This document shows, piece after piece, positions 42,770 to 51,863 of a DNA stretch of 64,000 nucleotides. The translations under genes and the position numbers were made by a program. The notes beneath the pieces are model-generated. The model had not been told where the DNA came from and did not search any database. It saw only the letters and a list, made by a program, of their open reading frames with translations. The stretch covers positions 223,523 through 287,522 of the forward strand of contig JAMYFF010000005.1 in NCBI GenBank assembly GCA_024128875.1. Reading direction: 5' to 3'. The DNA is from Salinilacustrithrix flava (GTDB lineage Bacteria > Actinomycetota > Acidimicrobiia > Acidimicrobiales > Salinilacustritrichaceae). The stretch's first letter is position 1. The number at the start of each line of letters is the position of its first letter.

Positions 42770-43780
42770 ATGACCCGCGTCCCCCTCTCCATCCTGGACC
42801 TCGCCCTCATCGGCCGGGACCAGACCGCCCAGGATGCGCTGGCCGGCACGGTCGCGCTGGCGCAGCGAGCGGAGGAGCACGGGTACCGGCGGGTCTGGTA
42901 CGCCGAGCACCACAACATGTCCACCATCGCCTCGTCGGCGACCAGCGTGCTGATCGCCCACGTGGCCGCCCACACCCGCTCGATCCGCCTCGGCGCCGGC
43001 GGGATCATGCTCCCGAACCACTCCCCCCTCACGATCGCCGAGCAGTTCGGGACGCTCGAGTCGCTCCACCCCGGCCGCATCGACCTCGGCCTCGGGCGGG
43101 CACCGGGCAGCGACCAGAACACGATGCGGGCGCTGCGCCGGGACCCCCGCTCCTCCGACTCGTTCCCCCAGGACGTGCTCGAGCTGCAGGGCTACCTGCG
43201 CGACGAGACCCGCATCCCGGGGGTCAACGCCATCCCGGGCCGGGGCACCGACGTGCCCCTCTACATCCTCGGATCCTCCCTCTTCGGCGCCCAGCTCGCC
43301 GCCATGCTCGGCCTCCCCTACGCGTTCGCGTCGCACTTCGCGCCGCAGGCGCTGGAGCAGGCGGTGGCGCTGTACCGGACCGAGTTCCGCCCGTCGGAGC
43401 AGCTGCAGGAGCCTCACGTGATCGCCGGCGTGAACGTGATCGCCGCCGACAGCGACGAGGACGCCGCCGAGCAGCACCTCCGCGTGCGGCGAGCCCGGGT
43501 GTCCCTGTTCCTCGGGCGCGAGCGGCGCTTCACCGACGAGGAGGCCGACGCCGTGCTCGCCTCCCCGCAGGGCCGCCAGATCGCCGAGATGATGCGGTAC
43601 TCCGCTGTCGGCGAGCCTCCGACGGTGCGGGACCAGCTGCTCGACTTCCGGGCCCACGCCGATGCCGACGAGCTCATCGTGGTGCACGCCTCGCCGACCC
43701 TCGAGGCCCGGCTCCGCTCGGTCGCGCTGCTCGCCGAGGCGTGGGACCTCGCACCGGCCACGATCGGCTCCTCCGACTGA
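42770..43780 (+). CDS. LLM class flavin-dependent oxidoreductase (TIGR03558-like)
   Basis: A 336-residue luciferase-like protein of the group typified by [21 protein letters not shown] and [30 protein letters not shown], then [14 protein letters not shown]. These are FMN-type monooxygenases usually annotated MsnO8/TIGR03558. Function is unspecified. The ATG at 42770 ([11 protein letters not shown]) matches the normal family N-terminus better than one 18 bases upstream. It follows the M20 gene and could be co-transcribed. Confidence 0.9.
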   Translation: MTRVPLSILDLALIGRDQTAQDALAGTVALAQRAEEHGYRRVWYAEHHNMSTIASSATSVLIAHVAAHTRSIRLGAGGIMLPNHSPLTIAEQFGTLESLHPGRIDLGLGRAPGSDQNTMRALRRDPRSSDSFPQDVLELQGYLRDETRIPGVNAIPGRGTDVPLYILGSSLFGAQLAAMLGLPYAFASHFAPQALEQAVALYRTEFRPSEQLQEPHVIAGVNVIAADSDEDAAEQHLRVRRARVSLFLGRERRFTDEEADAVLASPQGRQIAEMMRYSAVGEPPTVRDQLLDFRAHADADELIVVHASPTLEARLRSVALLAEAWDLAPATIGSSD

Positions 43781-43837
43781 GGTCCGGTCGGCTCGGGTAG
43801 ACCTGGGCCGACCGTCGAGCGAACGAGGAGCCAGCGA

Positions 43838-45925
43838 GTGTCCGAGGCCCGCAGCGTCTACATCGCCTCACCCGAGGGTCACACCGGCAAGTCGGTGGTC
43901 GCGCTCGGCGTCCTCGACCAGCTCACCAGGCGGGTGCGCCGGGTCGGCGTCTTCCGGCCCATCACCCGGTCGACCACCGCCTCCGACGACCAGCTGCTCA
44001 CGATGCTGTGCGAGCACGACGGCGTCGAGATCCCGGCCGAGGACAGCGTCGGCGTCACCTACGACCAGGTCCACCGCGACCCCGATGCCGCGCTGGCAAC
44101 CATCGTCGACCGCTACCACGACGTCGCGGAGCGCTGCGAGGTCGTGGTGATCGTCGGGTCCGACTACACCGATGTGGCCGGCCCGACCGAGCTCGCCTAC
44201 AACGCCCGCATCGCCACCAACCTCGGCGCGCCCGTCCTGCTCGTCGTCAGCGCGCACGAGCGAACCCCCAACGACGTGACCCACCTGGTCGACCTGGCCA
44301 TGGCCGAGCTGGGCCAGGCCCACGCCACCACGGTCGGTGTGGTGGCCAACCGGTGCGATCCAGCCCAGCGCGACGCGGTCGATGCCGCCCTCACCGAGCT
44401 CGGCATCCCGGCCTGGGCCCTGCCCGAGGTCGCCCTGCTCAGCGCGCCGCTCCTGGTCGACCTGCTCGCCGCCCTCGACGGGGAGCACCTCTTCGGCGAT
44501 GCCGGGATGCTCCAGCGAGAGGCCGAGGACATGCTCGTGTGCGGCATGAACGCCGAGCACGTGCTCGAACGCCTGGTGGACGGCCAGCTCTGCATCGTGG
44601 CCGGCGACCGGCCCGACGTGCTGGTGGCGCTGGCCGCCGCCAACGCTGCCGACGGGTTCCCGGGCCTGGCCGGCATCGTGCTCAACGGCGGCTACCGGCC
44701 GGCGGAGCACGTCCTGTCGCTGGTGCGCAGCCTCGACGAGCACCTCCCCATCATCAGCACCGAGCTCAGCTCCTACGAGGCCGCCCGCACCGTGGCGTCC
44801 ACCCGCGGCCTGCTCGGGGGGAGCAGCCAGCGCAAGATCGACACCGCGCTCGGCGTGTTCGAGGAGCACATCGATGCCGATGCCCTGGTGGCCGCCCTCG
44901 ACGTACCCCGCAGCACCGTCGTCACCCCGCTGATGTTCGAGTCGCTGCTGCTCGAGCGGGCCCGCCGGCACCGCCAGCACATCGTGATGCCCGAGGGCGA
45001 CGACGAGCGCGTGCTGCGTGCGGCGTCGACCCTCCTGTCGCGCCACGTCGTGGACCTGACCCTGCTCGGCAACGAGACCGAGGTCCGGGCCCGAGCCGCG
45101 GCGGCGGGCGTCGACGTGGACGGCGCCAGGATCATCGATCCCCGGTCGTCCGAGCTGGTGGACGGCTTCGCCGAGGAGTACGCCCGCCTCCGGGCGCACA
45201 AGGGCGTCGACGTCGAGATCGCCCGCGACATCGTCCGCGACGTCTCCTACTTCGGCACGATGATGGTGCACGCCGACCTGGCCGACGGGATGGTGTCCGG
45301 CGCCGCGCACTCCACGGCCCACACGATCACCCCGTCCTTCGAGATCATCAAGACCGTCCCCGGCACGAAGGTCGTGTCCTCGGTGTTCTTCATGCTCCTC
45401 GCCGACCGGGTGCTGGTCTACGGCGACTGCGCGATCATCCCCGAGCCCACCGTCGGGCAGCTGGCCGACATCGCCGTGTCCTCGGCGGCGACCGCAGCCC
45501 AGTTCGGCGTCGAGCCCCGCATCGCGATGCTCTCCTACTCCACCGGGGCGTCCGGCGCCGGGGCCGAGGTGGACAAGGTCCGGGCCGCCACCGAGCTCGT
45601 GCGGGAGCGTCGCCCCGACCTCCTCGTGGACGGGCCGCTGCAGTACGACGCCGCCGTCGATGCGTCCGTGGCAGAGGCCAAGCTGCCCGGGTCCACGGTG
45701 GCCGGGCGGGCGACGGTGTTCATCTTCCCGGACCTCAACACCGGCAACAACACCTACAAGGCGGTCCAGCGCTCGGCCGGCGCGGTGGCCATCGGGCCGG
45801 TGCTGCAGGGCCTGAACAAGCCGGTGAACGACCTGTCCCGGGGGGCGACCGTGCGCGACATCGTCAACACCGTCGCCATCACCGCGGTCCAGGCCCACGC
45901 CATGAAGGCCGAGCGGGGCTCGTGA
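43838..45925 (+). CDS. pta: phosphate acetyltransferase
   Basis: A 695-residue long-form Pta converting acetyl-CoA and phosphate to acetyl phosphate. An N-terminal P-loop-like BioD/DRTGG region (about 1-350, starting SPEGHTGKS) precedes the PTA domain (about 370-690), with [34 protein letters not shown] and [21 protein letters not shown]. The length fits actinobacterial Pta. The GTG has GAGGAG about 7 bp upstream. Its stop overlaps the ackA start as GTGA, a classic operon for acetate overflow or uptake. Confidence 0.96.
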   Translation: MSEARSVYIASPEGHTGKSVVALGVLDQLTRRVRRVGVFRPITRSTTASDDQLLTMLCEHDGVEIPAEDSVGVTYDQVHRDPDAALATIVDRYHDVAERCEVVVIVGSDYTDVAGPTELAYNARIATNLGAPVLLVVSAHERTPNDVTHLVDLAMAELGQAHATTVGVVANRCDPAQRDAVDAALTELGIPAWALPEVALLSAPLLVDLLAALDGEHLFGDAGMLQREAEDMLVCGMNAEHVLERLVDGQLCIVAGDRPDVLVALAAANAADGFPGLAGIVLNGGYRPAEHVLSLVRSLDEHLPIISTELSSYEAARTVASTRGLLGGSSQRKIDTALGVFEEHIDADALVAALDVPRSTVVTPLMFESLLLERARRHRQHIVMPEGDDERVLRAASTLLSRHVVDLTLLGNETEVRARAAAAGVDVDGARIIDPRSSELVDGFAEEYARLRAHKGVDVEIARDIVRDVSYFGTMMVHADLADGMVSGAAHSTAHTITPSFEIIKTVPGTKVVSSVFFMLLADRVLVYGDCAIIPEPTVGQLADIAVSSAATAAQFGVEPRIAMLSYSTGASGAGAEVDKVRAATELVRERRPDLLVDGPLQYDAAVDASVAEAKLPGSTVAGRATVFIFPDLNTGNNTYKAVQRSAGAVAIGPVLQGLNKPVNDLSRGATVRDIVNTVAITAVQAHAMKAERGS

Positions 45926-47109
45926 GCGGGACCGTCCTCGTCCTCAACTCCGGGTCGTCCTCGCTCAAGTACCAGCTCGTCGACCCCGAGGACGGGTCCC
46001 GCCTGGCCGTCGGCCTGGTCGACCGCATCGGTGAGGCGAGCTCGACCATCGAGCACGACGCCGACGGCACCACGACCGAGCGCCACGCCACCGTGCGCTC
46101 GCACCAGGAGGCGCTCCGGACGGTCATCGGCCTGTTCGACGAGGTGGGGCCCCGCCTCGCCGACGCGCACGTCCTCGCCGTCGGCCACCGGGTGGTGATG
46201 GGCGGGCAGGAGTTCGCCGGGCCGGCCCTGATCGACGACGACGTGCTCGCCACCATCGAGCGCCTGGCGCCGCTGGCCCCCCTGCACAACCCGGCCAACC
46301 TCGCGGGCATCGAGGTCGCACGCGAGCTGCTGCCCGACGTCCCCCACGTCGCGGTCTTCGACACCGCGTTCTTCCACGACCTGCCGGCGGCCGCCGCCAC
46401 CTACGCCCTCGACCGCGAGGTCGCCCAGCAGCACGGCATCCGCCGGTACGGCTTCCACGGCACCTCCCACCAGTACGTGTCCCGCACCGCAGCGGCCTTC
46501 CTCGGACGGGACCTCGCCGACCTGCGCCAGATCGTCCTGCACCTGGGCAACGGCGCCTCGGCGTCGGCCATCGCCGGTGGTCGGCCGGTCGACACCTCGA
46601 TGGGCCTCACGCCGCTCGAGGGGCTGGTCATGGGCACCCGCACCGGCGACATCGATCCCGCGGTGGTGCTGCACCTCGCCCGCTCCGCCGGCATGGGCAT
46701 CGACGAGCTGGACGCGCTCCTCAACCGCCGCTCCGGCATGCGCGGCCTCACCGGCCACAACGACATGCGCGAGGTCCACCGCCTCGCCGCCGAGGGCGAC
46801 GAGGCGGCCCGGCTCGGCCTCGACGTGTACGTGCACCGGCTCAAGAAGTACGTGGGCGCGTACACCGCCGTGCTCGGGGGCCTCGACGTGCTCGCGTTCA
46901 CCGCGGGCGTCGGGGAGAACGACGCCGAGGTGCGGGCCCGGGTCGCCGCCGGGCTGGACGTGCTCGGGATCCGGGTCGATCCCGAGCGCAACGTCGAGCG
47001 CGGCGACGACGTCCGACGGATCTCGCCGGAGGGCGCTGCGGTCGACGTGCTGGTCGTGCCCACCGACGAGGAGATCACCATCGCCCACGAGGCCATCTCG
47101 CTGCTCTGA
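45922..47109 (+). CDS. ackA: acetate kinase
   Basis: A 395-residue ASKHA-fold kinase interconverting acetate and acetyl phosphate with ATP. The N-terminal signature is [59 protein letters not shown] and [13 protein letters not shown] match AckA phosphate- and adenosine-binding motifs, and the length is typical. It starts at a GTG overlapping the pta stop. Confidence 0.97.
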   Translation: MSGTVLVLNSGSSSLKYQLVDPEDGSRLAVGLVDRIGEASSTIEHDADGTTTERHATVRSHQEALRTVIGLFDEVGPRLADAHVLAVGHRVVMGGQEFAGPALIDDDVLATIERLAPLAPLHNPANLAGIEVARELLPDVPHVAVFDTAFFHDLPAAAATYALDREVAQQHGIRRYGFHGTSHQYVSRTAAAFLGRDLADLRQIVLHLGNGASASAIAGGRPVDTSMGLTPLEGLVMGTRTGDIDPAVVLHLARSAGMGIDELDALLNRRSGMRGLTGHNDMREVHRLAAEGDEAARLGLDVYVHRLKKYVGAYTAVLGGLDVLAFTAGVGENDAEVRARVAAGLDVLGIRVDPERNVERGDDVRRISPEGAAVDVLVVPTDEEITIAHEAISLL

Positions 47110-47153
47110 CCGATGCGCGCTCGCGCCCCGGCGGCGTGGCACTGTGCGCGGCG

Positions 47154-48251
47154 ATGTCCCCCTTCACGTTCGTCGTCCTCGGGGTCGGCCTGGTGTGCCT
47201 CGTCGCCGGCGCCGAGCTGCTGGTGCGCGGCGCGGCGTCCATCGCGACCCGCTTCGGCATCGCCCCGGTCATCATCGGGCTCACCGTCGTCGCCTTCGGC
47301 ACCAGCGCGCCGGAGCTCGCCGTCAGCGTGAGCGCCGGCTTCGCCGGCGACGGCGAGGTGGCCTTCGGCAACGTGGCCGGCTCCAACATCGCCAACATCC
47401 TCCTGATCCTGGGGGTGTCGGCGGCGGTGGGCGGTCTGGTGGTGTCCCAGCGCATCATCCGCCTGGACATCCCGCTGCTCATCGCCGCGTCGGTCGTCAC
47501 CCTGGTGCTCTCGCTGGACAACGAGATCGGCCGGGTCGACGGGGCCATCCTCTTCGCCGCGATCCTCACCTACACGACCTGGCTCATCCGGGTCGCCCGC
47601 AACGAGCGCGCCGACGTCCTCGAGGAGTACGACGAGGCCGTCGAGGAGCTCGAGGTCGACGTGATCGACAAGCCGCTGCCGATCCAGGTGGCGCTGCTGG
47701 TCGTGGGGCTGGGCATGCTCGTGCTCGGCTCCCAGCTGCTCGTCGGCTCCGCCACCGACATCGCCGAGGACCTCGGCGTCAGCGACCTGGTGATCGGCCT
47801 CACCGTCGTGGCCATCGGGACGTCGCTGCCCGAGCTGGCCACGTCGCTGATGGCTGCGCTGCGGGGTCAGCGCGACATCGCCGTCGGCAACGTGGTCGGC
47901 TCGAACCTGTTCAACCTGCTGTCGGTGCTCGGCGCCACCGCGCTCGTCTCCCCCGATCCGATCCCCGTCGCCGACAGCTCCCTGCGGGTCGACTTCCCGG
48001 TCCTCCTGGCCGCCACGGTCGTGCTCGTGCCGATCATCTGGAAGGGCTTCCGCATCGAGCGCTGGGAGGGCTTCGTGCTGGTGGCCTTCTACGCCCTGTA
48101 CGTGGGGTTCGTGGTCCTCGACGCCAGCGACAGCGGGGCGGTCGACGTGGTCGGTCCCGCCGCGCTGATCGTGGCGCCGCTGGTGTTCCTCGGGTTCAGC
48201 GTGGCCGGGCTGCAGGGCTGGCGACAGCACCAGCGCCAGCAGGCCCGCTGA
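47154..48251 (+). CDS. calcium/sodium antiporter (CaCA family)
   Basis: A 365-residue YrbG-type exchanger with about 10-11 helices and two inverted alpha-repeats, GLTVVAFGTSAPELAVSV...GNVAGSNIAN and GLTVVAIGTSLPELATSL...GNVVGSNLFN. The ion-binding Glu and Asn residues are present in both. The acidic central loop (EEYDEAVEELEVDVIDK, about 160-180) may bind Ca2+. It starts at ATG 47154, 45 bp after ackA, and is nearly contiguous with the convergent ArsI-like gene. Confidence 0.93.
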   Translation: MSPFTFVVLGVGLVCLVAGAELLVRGAASIATRFGIAPVIIGLTVVAFGTSAPELAVSVSAGFAGDGEVAFGNVAGSNIANILLILGVSAAVGGLVVSQRIIRLDIPLLIAASVVTLVLSLDNEIGRVDGAILFAAILTYTTWLIRVARNERADVLEEYDEAVEELEVDVIDKPLPIQVALLVVGLGMLVLGSQLLVGSATDIAEDLGVSDLVIGLTVVAIGTSLPELATSLMAALRGQRDIAVGNVVGSNLFNLLSVLGATALVSPDPIPVADSSLRVDFPVLLAATVVLVPIIWKGFRIERWEGFVLVAFYALYVGFVVLDASDSGAVDVVGPAALIVAPLVFLGFSVAGLQGWRQHQRQQAR

Positions 48252-48254
48252 GGG

Positions 48255-48677
48255 TCAGCCGCAGCAGGCCGGGCCACCGGCGGTGACGACCTCGTTGGCC
48301 ATCTGCTCGGTGTCGCCGGTCTTGACGTACCACTCCCAACGCGCGCCGTCGGGGTCGGTGACCCAGGTCTCGACCTTGCTGGCGTAGCAGCAGATCGTGT
48401 CGTCGATGCCGGTGGTCTCGAGGCCGTCATCGGCGAGGCGGGCCTCGGCCGCCTCGACCTCGGCTGCGCTGTCGGTCTCCACGCCGAGGTGGTTGATCGT
48501 GCCGCCGAGGGCACCGTCGGCGACCTCGAAGAGCACGAGCTTGAGAGGCGGGTCGGCGATGGCGAAGTTGGCGTAGCCGGGCTTGCGCTTGAGCGGCTCG
48601 GTGGCGAAGAGCTTGGCGTAGAACGCCACGGCCTCGTCGATGTCGCTGACGTTGAGGGCGAGCTGGACTCGGGACAC
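48255..48677 (-). CDS. arsI: ArsI/CadI family VOC metalloenzyme (organoarsenical C-As lyase-like)
   Basis: A 140-residue vicinal-oxygen-chelate protein. The sequence pattern closely follows ArsI as I know it: SRVQLALNV, KRKPGYANFAIADPPLKLVL, NHLGVE, and the vicinal cysteine pair Cys96-Cys97 (TICCYAS) that binds trivalent arsenic. Candidate Fe(II) ligands are Gln5, His63 and Glu115. ArsI cleaves the C-As bond of methylarsenite-type compounds; CadI is a close relative. An extra CCG at the C-terminus is unusual. The GTG has CAGGAGG 6 bp upstream. It is divergent from arsR across two palindromes. Confidence 0.87.
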   Translation of the reverse strand: MSRVQLALNVSDIDEAVAFYAKLFATEPLKRKPGYANFAIADPPLKLVLFEVADGALGGTINHLGVETDSAAEVEAAEARLADDGLETTGIDDTICCYASKVETWVTDPDGARWEWYVKTGDTEQMANEVVTAGGPACCG

Positions 48678-48697
48678 GGGATCCTCCTGGTACGGTT

Positions 48698-48715
48698 CAT
48701 CGACGTTCGTCGATG
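48698..48715. promoter_or_regulatory. ArsR operator palindrome 1
   Basis: CATCGAC-GTTC-GTCGATG is a perfect 7-bp inverted repeat located 20 bp upstream of the arsI-like start in the arsI/arsR intergenic region. Its ATCGAC core recurs in the second site. Confidence 0.6.
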
Positions 48716-48734
48716 TCTGGTGCACCCTACCAAC

Positions 48735-48754
48735 ACATCGACAGTTGTCAATGT
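48735..48754. promoter_or_regulatory. ArsR operator palindrome 2
   Basis: ACATCGACA-GT-TGTCAATGT is an inverted repeat with one mismatch per arm, 17 bp upstream of the arsR GTG. The TGACA/TGTCA form is typical of ArsR-family operators. Confidence 0.6.
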
Positions 48755-48771
48755 GAGATCGAGGAGGTCCC

Positions 48772-49131
48772 GTGGAGGCGCACCCAACCGAGGTCTGCTG
48801 CCAGCCCGTGACCGCGTCGCTGCTGGCCGAGGACGAGGCCGAGGAGCTCGCCGGGCTGCTCAAGGTCCTCGCCGACCCCGCGCGGCTCCGCCTGCTCTCC
48901 CTGGTGGCCACCGCCGAGGCCGGCGAGGCGTGCGCGTGCGACCTGGTGGAGCCCCTCGGCCGCTCCCAGCCGACCGTGTCCCACCACCTCTCGCTCCTCG
49001 TGGAGGCCGGCCTGCTGTCCCGGGAGAAGCGGGGCCGGTGGGCCTGGTACCGCGTCGTCCCCGAGCGGCTGTCGGCCATCCAGGACGCCCTGGCGCCCGG
49101 CGCGGCGGTCAGCTCCTCGCCACGTCCTTGA
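48772..49131 (+). CDS. arsR: ArsR family arsenic-responsive repressor
   Basis: A 119-residue winged-helix repressor. LLKVLADPARLRLLSLVA then EACACDLVE (Cys54 and Cys56, matching the ELCVCDL As(III) site) and SQPTVSHHLSLLVEAGLLSREKRGRWAWY (DNA-recognition helix and wing) are diagnostic. An N-terminal Cys9-Cys10 pair could supply extra thiols. The GTG is 5 bp after GAGGAGG. Divergent from the arsI-like gene, it probably represses both through the two palindromes. It overlaps the convergent acyl-CoA dehydrogenase by 23 bp. Confidence 0.92.
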   Translation: MEAHPTEVCCQPVTASLLAEDEAEELAGLLKVLADPARLRLLSLVATAEAGEACACDLVEPLGRSQPTVSHHLSLLVEAGLLSREKRGRWAWYRVVPERLSAIQDALAPGAAVSSSPRP

Positions 49132-50302
49132 ACGGGGTGCCCCGGTCGACCTCGGGCTCCCGCGGCAGGCCGAGGATGCGCTCGCCGATGATGTTGCGCT
49201 GGATCTGGTCGGTGCCGCCGCCGATCGAGGTGAAGTAGGCGTTGAGCTGGGAGTAGTTGGCATCCCGAGCCCGGGGGTGTGCGTCGCCGTCCAGCGTGCC
49301 CTGCATGCCGAGGATCTCGCCCTGCAGGTGGCCGGCGAAGTGGAGGATGCCGGACATGGCGAGCTTGCCGAGCGACGCCAGCGGCGAGGACCCGCCGGCC
49401 TCGGCCACCGCCTTGGCCCGCTGGCCGTTCCACTCGTTCACCGTGCGCATGGCGTGGAGCCGGGCCAGGTCCTGGCGGATCACCGGGTCGTCGGCCCGGC
49501 CGGCCTCCTGGGCGAGGCGGACCAGGGAGGTGTCGGGCACCGGGATCCGCCCGTGGGCCTCGGCGGTCGCACCCCCGCTGCCCTCGCTGCGGCGCTGGGT
49601 CACGCCCATCACCGCCCGCTCGTACGTGAGCGCGGTCTGCAGCACCCACCAGCCCTTGCCGAGCTCGCCGAGGCGGTGGCTGTCGGGCACCCTGGCATCG
49701 GTGAGGAACACCTCGTTGAAGCGGGCGTCGCCGGTGGCCTGGCGGAGCGGTCGCACCTCGACCCCGTCCTGGCGCATCGGGAACCAGAAGAACGTGATGC
49801 CCCGGTGCTTGGGTTGATCCCAGTCGGTGCGGGCGATGAGCATCCCGTAGTCCGCCCCCTGGGCGCCGGAGGTCCAGACCTTCTGGCCGTTCACGACCCA
49901 CTCGTCGCCGTCGCGCACGGCGGTGGTCCGGATCGCCGCCAGGTCGGAGCCGGCGCCCGGTTCGCTGTAGAGCAGGCACATGGCGACCTCGTCCAGCAGG
50001 AGCGGGCGCAGCATGCGCGCCTTGAGCTCGTCGCCGCCGTGGGCGAGCAGGGTCCCGGCCCAGAGGTTGTACTTGTCCTGCCCCGGCCCGGGCGCGCCGG
50101 CAGCGGCGAAGGTGGCCTCGACCGCCTCGGCCTCGTCGTCGTCCAGATCGCGGCCGTACCACTCGCTCGGCCAGCGCAGCGCCGCCCACCGCCCGTCCAC
50201 CACCAGCTCGCGCCAGGCTCGACGGTCGACGTCGGGTGACCAGTGCTCGGCGAGGAAGGACTCGGCTTCGGCCACCGCCGAGCTCGTGTGCGACGCGATC
50301 AT
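49109..50302 (-). CDS. acyl-CoA dehydrogenase family protein
   Basis: A 397-residue flavoprotein of the actinobacterial FadE type. RWAALRWPSEWYGRDLDDDEAEAVEATFAAAGAP, LLYSEPGAGSDLAAIRTTAVRDGDEWVVNGQKVWTSGAQ (FAD/substrate region) and YFTSIGGGTDQIQRNIIGERILGLPREP (C-terminal cofactor-binding end) define it. The substrate is unknown; the resemblance is to dehydrogenases used in steroid or branched acyl chain catabolism. The start is the ATG at 50300-50302, 52 bp from the divergent lipase maturation factor gene. Its end overlaps arsR. Confidence 0.92.
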   Translation of the reverse strand: MIASHTSSAVAEAESFLAEHWSPDVDRRAWRELVVDGRWAALRWPSEWYGRDLDDDEAEAVEATFAAAGAPGPGQDKYNLWAGTLLAHGGDELKARMLRPLLLDEVAMCLLYSEPGAGSDLAAIRTTAVRDGDEWVVNGQKVWTSGAQGADYGMLIARTDWDQPKHRGITFFWFPMRQDGVEVRPLRQATGDARFNEVFLTDARVPDSHRLGELGKGWWVLQTALTYERAVMGVTQRRSEGSGGATAEAHGRIPVPDTSLVRLAQEAGRADDPVIRQDLARLHAMRTVNEWNGQRAKAVAEAGGSSPLASLGKLAMSGILHFAGHLQGEILGMQGTLDGDAHPRARDANYSQLNAYFTSIGGGTDQIQRNIIGERILGLPREPEVDRGTPFKDVARS

Positions 50303-50354
50303 GGCTGCAGGCTCTCACGCCCGTCGGGGCGTGCTCCACACCACCGATGGGTAG

Positions 50355-51812
50355 GTGACCGACGCGATGCACTGGCTGCCCGATGTCGCAGATGCGAGCG
50401 CCCGGCTGCTCTTCCAGCGCGGGCTGGCCCTCGTCTACCTGGTCGCGTTCATCGCCGCCCGGAACCAGTTCCGCGGCCTGCTCGGGTCCCGGGGCCTCAC
50501 GCCCATGGCCTCGTTCGTGGCACGCGTCCCGTTCCGTCGGGCCCCGAGCATCTTCCACTGGCGCAGCACGGACCGCACCTTCCTCGCCGTGGCCTGGACC
50601 GGCATCGCCGTGTCGGCCGGAGCCCTCGTCGGCGTGCTCGATCGAGGCCCGATCCTGCTCACGATGGCGGCCTGGGCGCTCCTGTGGGCGCTGTACCTGT
50701 CGATCGTGAACGTGGGCCAGCGGTGGTACGCCTTCGGCTGGGAGTCGCTGCTCTGCGAGGCCGGGTTCCTGGCGATCTTCCTCGGCCCCGCCGACGTCGA
50801 GGCACCGGCGGCGGTGCTGGTGCTGCTCTGGTGGCTGCTGTTCCGGCTCGAGCTCGGGGCCGGCCTCATCAAGCTGCGGGGAGACGCGTGCTGGCGGGAC
50901 CTCACCTGCCTCGAGTACCACCACGAGACCCAGCCGATGCCGAACCCGCTCAGCCGCTGGTTCCACCTCCTCCCCCGGCCCCTGCACCGGGTGGAGGTGG
51001 CGGCGAACCACGTCGCCCAGCTGGTCGCGCCCGTGCTGCTGTTCGCCCCGCAGCCGGTCCGCTCCGGCGCCGCGGTGCTCATGATCGTGACGCAGGCGTA
51101 CCTCATGCTCAGCGGCAACTTCGCCTGGCTGAACCTGCTCACGATCGTGATCGGCTTCGCCGCGCTGGACGGCCACCTCATCGAGGCCGTGACCGGGCTC
51201 TCGCCCCCGACCGAGCTCTCCGCGTCCCCGGTCTGGTTCGACATCGTGGTCGGCGTCGCCGTCGCGGTCGTGGCGGTCCTGTCGATCGGACCGGCGAAGA
51301 ACCTGCTGTCGAAGCACCAGCGGATGAATGCCAGCTACGACCCGCTCCACCTCGTGAACACCTACGGGGCGTTCGGCTCGATCACCCGCACCCGCGACGA
51401 GATCGTGATCGAGGGCACCGACGACCCCGACCCCGGCCCGGACACCGTGTGGCGGGAGTACGGGTTCAAGGGCAAGCCCACGGACCCGGCGCAGCGACCC
51501 CGCCAGATCGCCCCGTACCACCTGCGACTCGACTGGCTCCTGTGGTTCGTGCCCCTGTCGGCGTCCTACGCCGAGCCGTGGCTGGCGCCGTTCCTGCGGG
51601 GGCTGCTGGAGAACGACCCCGACATCTGCTCGCTGCTCGGCCGCAACCCGTTCCCCGACGAGCCGCCCCGAGCCGTGCGAGCGCGCCGGTACCGCTACCG
51701 GTACGCGACCCGCGCCGAGCGGCGTGAGACCGGCAACTTCTGGACGCGCACGCCCCTCGGCGAGTTCGTCCGCCCTGTCACGCGAGCCTCGCTGCCCGAG
51801 GATCGGCGCTGA
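50355..51812 (+). CDS. lipase maturation factor family protein
   Basis: A 485-residue membrane protein of the LMF1/LMF2 family (PF06762). About eight hydrophobic segments are in residues 15-310, with ELGAGLIKLRGDACWRDLTCLEYHHETQPMPNPLSRWFH and SGNFAWLNLLTIVIGFAALD. The soluble C-terminal domain (about 330-480) begins LVNTYGAFGSITRTRDEIVIEGT and contains YHLRLDWLLWFVPL. Bacterial function is unknown. The GTG at 50355 is used, with an in-frame ATG at 50367. Its stop codon lies inside the strong hairpin at 51801-51843. Confidence 0.9.
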   Translation: MTDAMHWLPDVADASARLLFQRGLALVYLVAFIAARNQFRGLLGSRGLTPMASFVARVPFRRAPSIFHWRSTDRTFLAVAWTGIAVSAGALVGVLDRGPILLTMAAWALLWALYLSIVNVGQRWYAFGWESLLCEAGFLAIFLGPADVEAPAAVLVLLWWLLFRLELGAGLIKLRGDACWRDLTCLEYHHETQPMPNPLSRWFHLLPRPLHRVEVAANHVAQLVAPVLLFAPQPVRSGAAVLMIVTQAYLMLSGNFAWLNLLTIVIGFAALDGHLIEAVTGLSPPTELSASPVWFDIVVGVAVAVVAVLSIGPAKNLLSKHQRMNASYDPLHLVNTYGAFGSITRTRDEIVIEGTDDPDPGPDTVWREYGFKGKPTDPAQRPRQIAPYHLRLDWLLWFVPLSASYAEPWLAPFLRGLLENDPDICSLLGRNPFPDEPPRAVRARRYRYRYATRAERRETGNFWTRTPLGEFVRPVTRASLPEDRR

Positions 51813-51843
51813 ACAGAGCGCATCTGCCCGTTCAGCGCCGATC
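51801..51843. terminator. strong bidirectional terminator
   Basis: GATCGGCGCTGAAC (51801-51814) pairs perfectly over 14 bp with 51830-51843 around a 15-nt loop. It includes the stop codon of the lipase maturation factor gene and ends 20 bp before the stop of the convergent fusion gene. No T tract follows. This is the longest perfect stem I found in the window. Confidence 0.8.
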
Positions 51844-51863
51844 GGCGGCGAGCGGTCGCCCGC

